DNA of 64,000 bases, from contig NZ_CP034670.1 of the NCBI RefSeq assembly GCF_003990355.1, positions 1,674,001 to 1,738,000 of the forward strand, given 5' to 3'. The stretch comes from Eikenella corrodens. Its GTDB lineage: Bacteria > Pseudomonadota > Gammaproteobacteria > Burkholderiales > Neisseriaceae. Shown here piece by piece: positions 59,143 to 64,000 of the stretch. Under the pieces are notes generated by a model. The model did no database searches. It was not told where the DNA came from and saw nothing but the letters and a program-made list of their open reading frames with translations. Within the stretch, counting starts at the first letter, position 1, and every line of letters starts with the position of its first letter. A program made the translations under genes and the position numbers.

Positions 59143-60018
59143 ATGCCCACCGCCAGCCAAATCGAAGCCCTCCTGCCGCAAACCCAATGCCGCCAATGCG
59201 GCTACGACGGCTGCGCCCACTATGCCCAAGCCATCGCCCAAGGCCAAGCCCCCATCAACCTCTGCCCGCCCGGCGGCGACATCGTGCTGCACGAACTTGC
59301 CGAGCTGCTGCATACCCCGCCGCTACCCCTGGCCCAGCCCGAAAAAGCCGCCGTAAAAGCCCTGGCCTACATCGACGAAGCCGCCTGCATCGGCTGTACC
59401 GCCTGCATCAAAGCCTGCCCCGTCGATGCCATCCTCGGCGCATCCAAACTCATGCACACCGTGCTGGCCGACGAATGCACCGGCTGCGGCCTCTGCCTGC
59501 CGCCCTGCCCCGTAGACTGCATTGAAATGCAGCCCGTACCCGATACCATATTGCCCCGCGCCGGCGCCCAAGCCCAACCGGAACAAGCCCGCCGCGCCGC
59601 TGCCGCACACGCCAAACAACGCTTCCAACACCGCGAGCAGCGCCAACAGCGTGCTGCTGCCGAACGCCAAGCCCACCTTGCCCAACGAGCCGCCGCTGTG
59701 CAAGCAGCCGCCCAAACGTCCCCGCCTGCCCGGGCAACAGACACACCCGCCAAACCAAACCATCCCGCCGCGCCCGCCTTCAACCCCGCCGACCTCATCG
59801 CCCGCGCCATGGCCGGCGCCCAGGCACGGCAAAACCAGCGCACCGTGCCCAGCAACCACGACAGCTTCCGCCAACAACAAATCGCCGCCGCCCAACAACA
59901 AGCCGCCCACCGCCGCGCCCTGAAACACATCCGCTATGGCAACGAAGCCGAACAAGCCGCCGCCAAAGATTTCCTCAAACAGCAAAAAAATGCTGCCGAC
60001 ACCCCGTCCGAGCCATAA
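59143..60018 (+). CDS. rnfB: RnfB-like ferredoxin
   Basis: 291 residues. The N-terminal Fe-S domain (CRQCGYDGCAHYA, then C at INLCPPGGD) and two 4Fe-4S motifs (CIGCTACIKACPVDAI and CTGCGLCLPPCPVDCI) match RnfB/RsxB of the Rnf electron-transport complex. The usual N-terminal membrane helix is missing, and no other rnf genes are in the window. The C-terminal 130 residues are an Ala/Gln/Arg-rich tail with no clear fold. The solo gene is likely a soluble electron-transfer protein; substrate unknown. Confidence 0.82.
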   Translation: MPTASQIEALLPQTQCRQCGYDGCAHYAQAIAQGQAPINLCPPGGDIVLHELAELLHTPPLPLAQPEKAAVKALAYIDEAACIGCTACIKACPVDAILGASKLMHTVLADECTGCGLCLPPCPVDCIEMQPVPDTILPRAGAQAQPEQARRAAAAHAKQRFQHREQRQQRAAAERQAHLAQRAAAVQAAAQTSPPARATDTPAKPNHPAAPAFNPADLIARAMAGAQARQNQRTVPSNHDSFRQQQIAAAQQQAAHRRALKHIRYGNEAEQAAAKDFLKQQKNAADTPSEP

Positions 60019-60024
60019 ACAACC

Positions 60025-60074
60025 AAGGCTACCTGAAAACGAAGTTTTCGAAGAAAGCCGAGTTTCTGCGAAAC
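60025..60074. repeat. 50-bp DUS-headed repeat, copy 1
   Basis: AAGGCTACCTGAAAACGAAG.. to ..GAGTTTCTGCGAAAC. It matches the copy at 60388-60437 at 47 of 50 positions. Confidence 0.7.
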
Positions 60075-60131
60075 CAGATTTTCAGGTAGCCCCACATAGG
60101 CGCAGCCCGAGCACATCCCGCACTGCTGCAC

Positions 60132-60235
60132 TATAGTGGATTAACAAAAATCAGGACAAGGCGGCGAGCCGCAGGCAGTACACACGTTACGGCAAGGCGA
60201 GCCAACGCTGTACTGGTTTTTGTTAATTCACTATA
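60132..60235. repeat. Correia-like element (copy 6)
   Basis: 104 bp from TATAGTGGATTAACAAAAAT to TTTTTGTTAATTCACTATA. Confidence 0.85.
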
Positions 60236-60528
60236 TTGCTCCGCCCCGCCAACCCACCCCTTACTCGAATCCACCGCATCCACCACCCTCCCCGCCCCAA
60301 AGGCTACCTGAAATCTTTCAGCAGCATCGAGAGCCATTCAGAGACCTCTATCTGCCACCTCGTTCATCCAATTTCCATCCAATCAAAAAGGCTACCTGAA
60401 AACGAGGTTTTTGAAGAAAGCCGGGTTTCTGCGAAACTGTCGCAAACCAACTTAACTGCCGCTCAACGGCTCCAAGCCGCAAGCAGTCTAAAAATACGAC
60501 AAGGCAAATCCACGCGGTAGCAAAAGGT
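60236..60528. other. Repeat-rich spacer, no gene seen
   Basis: 293 bases between two Correia-like elements, holding single uptake sequences and the second 50-bp repeat. A 94-codon frame (60236-60520) is composed of repeat translations and lacks a ribosome site, so I do not call it. Confidence 0.5.
60388..60437. repeat. 50-bp DUS-headed repeat, copy 2
   Basis: AAGGCTACCTGAAAACGAGG.. to ..GGGTTTCTGCGAAAC, same orientation as copy 1, with three substitutions. Confidence 0.7.
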
Positions 60529-60630
60529 AAGTGAATTAACAAAAACCAGTACAGCGTTGGCTCGCCTTGCCGTAACGTGTGTACTGCCTGCGGCTCGCCG
60601 CCTTGTCCTGATTTTTGTTAATCCACTATA
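60529..60630. repeat. Correia-like element (copy 7)
   Basis: About 102 bp from AAGTGAATTAACAAAAACCAG to TTTTTGTTAATCCACTATA. The left TATA end is altered (GTAAGTG). Confidence 0.8.
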
Positions 60631-60662
60631 AATCGGTTTGCGCCAACCTTTCTCCCGCTGAC

Positions 60663-62414
60663 TCAAAGGCCGTTCTCTCCTCTTGTTGCAAACTCCGCCA
60701 AATCTACCCTCCGCTCAAACAGCTCCTGAATCCGTGCCTGATGGCTGATACCGATGCATAAGGCATCCGGCAGGGCTTGCCGCAATGTGCGCATCAACTC
60801 GGCGGCGGAAGCATCGTCCAACTGATTGGTGGCTTCGTCCAGAAACAATATGCCGGGGTGATGCAGCAAGGCTCGGGCAAGGCTGAGGCGTTGCTGTTCG
60901 CCGCCGGAGAGGATGTTGTGCCACTCGTGTTCGGCATCGGGATCGAGCGCGGTCAGGCGCGGCAGGCCGGTTTGCTGCAATACTCGGGCGATGGCGGCGT
61001 TGTCGGGCGCGGCGGCATAGGGATAGGCGAGTACGGCGCGCAGGCTGTCGTGCGGCAGATAGGGGCGTTGCGGCAGAAACAGGCTGCGGCCTCGGATGGC
61101 GAAACGGCCTTGGTAATACGGCCACAGCCCGGCCAGCGTGCGCAGCAGGGTGGATTTGCCGATGCCGCTCCTGCCTTCGAGCAGCAGCCATTCTGGCGCG
61201 CGGGCGGTGAGCGAGAGTTTGTGCAGCAGGGTGCGTTCGCCGCCGGCGGTGTGCAGGGTGAGGCCGCGCACGCTGAGTTCGGCGGCAGTCCTGTTTTCTT
61301 CGGATGCATACTGCTTTTGCGGCGCATCGTCCAGCCCGTTTAAGGCTACCTGAAAACCGGCCAGACGTTCCACCACGGATGCCCATTCGATGATGCGTTT
61401 GTAGTAGTCCATAAACCAGCCGAAGCCGTCCTGCACGTTGGAAAACGCGCTGCGGGCCTTCATCATGTCGCCGAAGGTGAGGGTATGCGCCAGATACATG
61501 GGCAGGGTGGCGATGATGGGGATGAACATGGACAGGCGCAGATAGGCGGCGGAAAAGCCCTCCAAGCGCAGCTCGCGGCCGATGAGTTCGCGCCAGTTGC
61601 GGCGCACGGCTTCAAAGCGGCGGTTCAGGCGGATTTGTTCGGCAGCTTCGCCGCGATAGAGGGCGATTTGCTCGGCATGGTCGCGCACGCGCAGGAGGGT
61701 GGCGCGGTAGTCGGCTTCGCGGTGCTGGCGTTCCACGTTCAGCGGCTGGAGTTTGCGGCCGATAAGGTGCATGGCGAGCGTGCAGGCCAGCGAGTACACC
61801 AGCACAATCCACACCAGATAACCGTGAACCGTGATGGTTTGCCCGAACAGGCGGAAGGTCTGCACGCCGGAGAGCTGCCACAAAATCACCACAAACGTGC
61901 CGAGCTTGGTGGCGTTCATGATGAAATATTTGAACAAATCAATACTTTTTTCCGACAGAAGGAAGATGTCTTCGGCAATGCGCTGGTCGGGATTGTCCGG
62001 CCCGCCGCCGTGTTGTAGTTGTAGGCGGTAGTGGCGGCTGCGGCCGAGCCATTGCTGCTGGAATTGCTGTGTGAGGTGGCTGCGCCAGCGGAACAGCAGG
62101 ATTTTGCGCAGCCAGTTGCCGAAGGCGACCAAGGCGGTTACCAGCGTGATATACAGCAGGTATTCGCCCGCCAACGCGGGCATGGCGGCGCTGTCGAAGG
62201 CGGCGAGCGCATCGTAAAACGTTTTGTTCCAATCGGTAATCAGCACGCTGACGCGCACGATGGCGAGCGAGCAGCCGATTACGGCGGCCAAAAGCAGCCA
62301 TTCGCGCCATTGGCTTTTGGCAAACCAAAACAGGGCGGCAAGGCGGAGGAAACGGCGGAGGGTTTTCACGAGGCTACCTGAAAACGGGATGGATAATATT
62401 GGATGGTAAAGCAA
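60663..62414 (-). CDS. SbmA/YddA-type ABC transporter, fused permease and ATPase
   Basis: 583 residues from a TTG at 62414; a GTG at 62369 (VKTLRRFLRLAALF) is an alternative, and neither has a strong ribosome site. N-terminal SbmA/BacA-like membrane domain (WREWLLLAAVIGCSLAIVRV, ITDWNKTFYDAL). C-terminal ATPase with Walker A GRSGIGKST, signature LSGGEQQR and Walker B ILFLDEATN. This is the YddA/ExsE group, putative peptide or vitamin B12-type importers. Substrate unknown. Confidence 0.82.
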   Translation of the reverse strand: MLYHPILSIPFSGSLVKTLRRFLRLAALFWFAKSQWREWLLLAAVIGCSLAIVRVSVLITDWNKTFYDALAAFDSAAMPALAGEYLLYITLVTALVAFGNWLRKILLFRWRSHLTQQFQQQWLGRSRHYRLQLQHGGGPDNPDQRIAEDIFLLSEKSIDLFKYFIMNATKLGTFVVILWQLSGVQTFRLFGQTITVHGYLVWIVLVYSLACTLAMHLIGRKLQPLNVERQHREADYRATLLRVRDHAEQIALYRGEAAEQIRLNRRFEAVRRNWRELIGRELRLEGFSAAYLRLSMFIPIIATLPMYLAHTLTFGDMMKARSAFSNVQDGFGWFMDYYKRIIEWASVVERLAGFQVALNGLDDAPQKQYASEENRTAAELSVRGLTLHTAGGERTLLHKLSLTARAPEWLLLEGRSGIGKSTLLRTLAGLWPYYQGRFAIRGRSLFLPQRPYLPHDSLRAVLAYPYAAAPDNAAIARVLQQTGLPRLTALDPDAEHEWHNILSGGEQQRLSLARALLHHPGILFLDEATNQLDDASAAELMRTLRQALPDALCIGISHQARIQELFERRVDLAEFATRGENGL

Positions 62415-62492
62415 GGTTAATCGGTTTTACTTGCAAAGCAAAAAAGGTTTATAGTTTCAAATCTTAATAGCACACAACCAAGGAGTATTTTT

Positions 62493-62738
62493 ATGAGCAA
62501 TTTCGACGATATCGTAGGCAAAGTGAAAAAAGAAGTGGGCGATGCCATCGGCAGCAGCAAACTGCAAGCCGAAGGCCTGATTCAAGAAGGCGTGGGCAAA
62601 GCTAAAGAAGCCATTGCCGACGTAGAGAAACAGGCTGCCGATGTGCTGGAAAAAGGCAAAAAATCCGCTGAAGAGCTGATGAGCGAAGCCAAAGGCAAAG
62701 CCGAAGGCCTAATCAACGACATCAAAAGCAAGTTCTAA
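62493..62738 (+). CDS. CsbD-family stress protein
   Basis: 81 residues, MSNFDDIVGKVKKEVGDAIG.., very rich in Lys, Glu and Ala with helical heptad-like repeats (AKEAIADVEKQAADVLEKGK). This is the CsbD-like family of small hydrophilic stress-induced proteins of unknown mechanism. AACCAAGGAGTATTTTT provides a strong ribosome site. It is divergent from the ABC transporter. Confidence 0.82.
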   Translation: MSNFDDIVGKVKKEVGDAIGSSKLQAEGLIQEGVGKAKEAIADVEKQAADVLEKGKKSAEELMSEAKGKAEGLINDIKSKF

Positions 62739-62785
62739 CTGGGCAAACGGCACGGCAAACCGCCCTGCCCCACGCCGCCGAACAG

Positions 62786-62813
62786 AGGCTACCTGAAAAT
62801 TTTCAGGTAGCCT
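62786..62813. terminator. Bidirectional DUS palindrome
   Basis: AGGCTACCTGAAAA joined directly to TTTTCAGGTAGCCT, a perfect 28-bp palindrome between the convergent csbD and receptor genes. Confidence 0.65.
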
Positions 62814-62837
62814 TTTCTCTTTGCCCGCGCGGCGGGA

Positions 62838-64000
62838 TTACAGCTTCCAATCGAATTTCAGCATGATGTTGCGCGGTTCGATCAGATAGTTGTTGATGCC
62901 GTTCTGCCGGGTTTTCTGGTTTTCATACACGCGCCGGTCAGTCAGGTTGCTGCCAATCAGGCTGAGTTTCATGTGGTTGTTGAACTCATACTGCACATTG
63001 GCGTTGAACAATGCGTAACCGCCCTGCTTCACGTTGGCCAGGCTGCTGGTATCGCTTTGTGCCGCTATGCCGCCGCCAATAGTCCATTTGTTGGCTGTGC
63101 CGGGCAGGCGGTAGCTGGTGTAGAGGCGGAACATATGGCGCGGTGTGTGTTTGCTGAAATTGGTGCCCGCAGGAATCGCGCCGCGGTTCTCGGCATCCAG
63201 ATATTTGCTGTTGTTCAGCGTGTAGCCTGCAAACAGTTGCCAATCGTCGGTCAGCTTGCCGGAAATTTCCACATCTATCCCGCGGCTGCGCACGCGGCCG
63301 ACCGGCTCGTTATACCAGCGCGACGTGGCATTGTCGTACACCTGAACACTGCGGTTTTTCTGCAGGATGTTGAACAAGGCCACAGAAGCATTCAGCTTGC
63401 CTTGATACCATTCGCCCTTCCAGCCGATTTCGTAGTTGCTGCCCAATACAGGAGGCAGATAGCGTTCGTGGCGGTCTTTGTAGCTGTTCGGTTTGAAGAT
63501 GCTGGTGTAGCTGGCGTATATGCTGTGATGCGGCGTGATGTCGTAAGTGATGCCGAAATACGGGATAAAACGATGGTGTTTGCGCTCGGTAACGGTATCC
63601 GGGTCATTATCCACCGCGCCGCCGGTGTAGTGATAATCCACCACGGATTTGGTGGTCATATTGGTATAGCGCGTGCCGGCCAAAATGTGCAGTTTTTCGG
63701 TGGCGTTGAAGCGGGTACCGGCCATCAGGGAATGACTGCGTTCGGTATTGTCGTAGTCCCACAACATCCACGGTGTGCCGGCATACCAATCCGGTTCGGC
63801 CACTTCGTTGCCGCGGAAAGAAGACGGGTCGTACGATTGGAGATGGCGAAACTGTCGGCGTTCGCCACCACCGCTCTTGTGGTTATAGGTATAGCCGAAG
63901 AACACATCGTGTTCCCGCCCCCACAGGTGGTATTTGCCGTTCAGGTTGGTTTTGATGGTGAACTGTTTCTCGTTGCGGTCGTACCGGCCGAGCCAGCCGG
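62838..64000 (-). CDS. TonB-dependent siderophore receptor (5' end outside window)
   Basis: The frame is open from 64000 to the stop at 62838, about 387 residues. It is the C-terminal half of a 22-strand outer-membrane barrel: alternating amphipathic strands (YGITYDITPHHSIYASYTSI-like), the Y-N-Y-EIGWKGEW segment, SRGIDVEISGKLTDDWQLFAG, and the C-terminal aromatic residue pattern (RNIMLKFDWKL). It matches siderophore receptors of the FhuA/FhuE/FpvA class. Ligand unknown. The start and plug domain lie beyond the right edge. Confidence 0.88.
   Translation of the reverse strand, partial: GWLGRYDRNEKQFTIKTNLNGKYHLWGREHDVFFGYTYNHKSGGGERRQFRHLQSYDPSSFRGNEVAEPDWYAGTPWMLWDYDNTERSHSLMAGTRFNATEKLHILAGTRYTNMTTKSVVDYHYTGGAVDNDPDTVTERKHHRFIPYFGITYDITPHHSIYASYTSIFKPNSYKDRHERYLPPVLGSNYEIGWKGEWYQGKLNASVALFNILQKNRSVQVYDNATSRWYNEPVGRVRSRGIDVEISGKLTDDWQLFAGYTLNNSKYLDAENRGAIPAGTNFSKHTPRHMFRLYTSYRLPGTANKWTIGGGIAAQSDTSSLANVKQGGYALFNANVQYEFNNHMKLSLIGSNLTDRRVYENQKTRQNGINNYLIEPRNIMLKFDWKL

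Noticed and set aside
60236..60520. 94-codon frame between two Correia-like elements
   Set aside because: Made of translated repeat and uptake sequences (RLPEN, GYLK), with no ribosome site or family similarity.
1..64000. CRISPR-like impression from the many regularly recurring 12-mers
   Set aside because: The repeats are uptake sequences in both orientations at irregular distances, without spacers of constant size or cas genes.
1..64000. tRNA, rRNA, tmRNA or riboswitch
   Set aside because: No cloverleaf, CCA end, conserved rRNA block or known riboswitch core was recognised by eye; a covariance-model search would be decisive.

Overview
The window is chromosomal DNA from a Neisseriaceae member, most probably an Eikenella species. 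The main evidence is the very frequent 12-mer AGGCTACCTGAA and its complement TTCAGGTAGCCT. This is the Eikenella dialect (AG-eikDUS) of the neisserial DNA uptake sequence. It occurs singly between genes, as inverted pairs downstream of genes (probable terminators), and inside reading frames. The high GC content and the gene content (LtgA-type lytic transglycosylase, large NAD-glutamate dehydrogenase, Correia-type repeats) agree. No tRNA, rRNA or CRISPR array was recognised.

Layout. 1-2.7 kb: B3/B4-domain protein, scpA and two overlapping thioesterase genes. 2.7-3.8 kb: an IS5-family element inserted into a Correia-like repeat. 3.8-9.2 kb: formate/nitrite transporter, then ubiT, ubiV, two small unknown genes, an alpha/beta hydrolase and ubiU (oxygen-independent ubiquinone synthesis). 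9.5-12.4 kb: alaS with an extra segment of about 86 codons. 12.5-15 kb: an accessory stretch with a VOC protein, a toxin C-terminal fragment plus putative immunity gene, a small DUF6429-like gene and a decayed IS481-type element. 15-23 kb: ltgA, hemD-hemX-hemY and glmS. 23-30.2 kb: a type I (IC, EcoR124I/NgoAV-like) restriction-modification operon, hsdM-rhuM-hsdS-hsdR. 30.2-38.4 kb: lipoprotein, ruvA, nadD, a DarA-like protein, mpl, a methyltransferase, ibaG and a sugar-efflux MFS gene. 38.6-40.2 kb: a lipoprotein and an AT-rich pair of immunity-like genes (barstar family and an unknown). 40.3-45.2 kb: radA, a methyltransferase, lysC, a small unknown and slyD. 45.8-53.6 kb: NAD-glutamate dehydrogenase, then the overlapping genes tsaB, rimI and a UDG-like gene, then tatD. 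54-59 kb: nrdA, a NERD/zinc-repeat protein and nrdB, with two NrdR boxes upstream. 59-64 kb: rnfB-like ferredoxin, a repeat-rich spacer, an SbmA/YddA-type ABC transporter, a CsbD protein and a truncated TonB-dependent receptor.

The chromosome is visibly mosaic. The hsd operon and the 6.2-8.1 kb segment carry uptake sequences of the Neisseria dialect (GCCGTCTGAA), and alaS carries a N. mucosa-type one, while their surroundings carry the Eikenella dialect. This points to DNA taken up from Neisseria. The most notable loci are: the hsdS gene with a 9-G tract exactly at the junction of its two specificity halves (predicted phase-variable switch); the NERD-nuclease-like protein with three C/H zinc-type repeats between nrdA and nrdB; the enlarged AlaRS; the toxin/immunity remnants; and a family of about 105-bp Correia-like elements.
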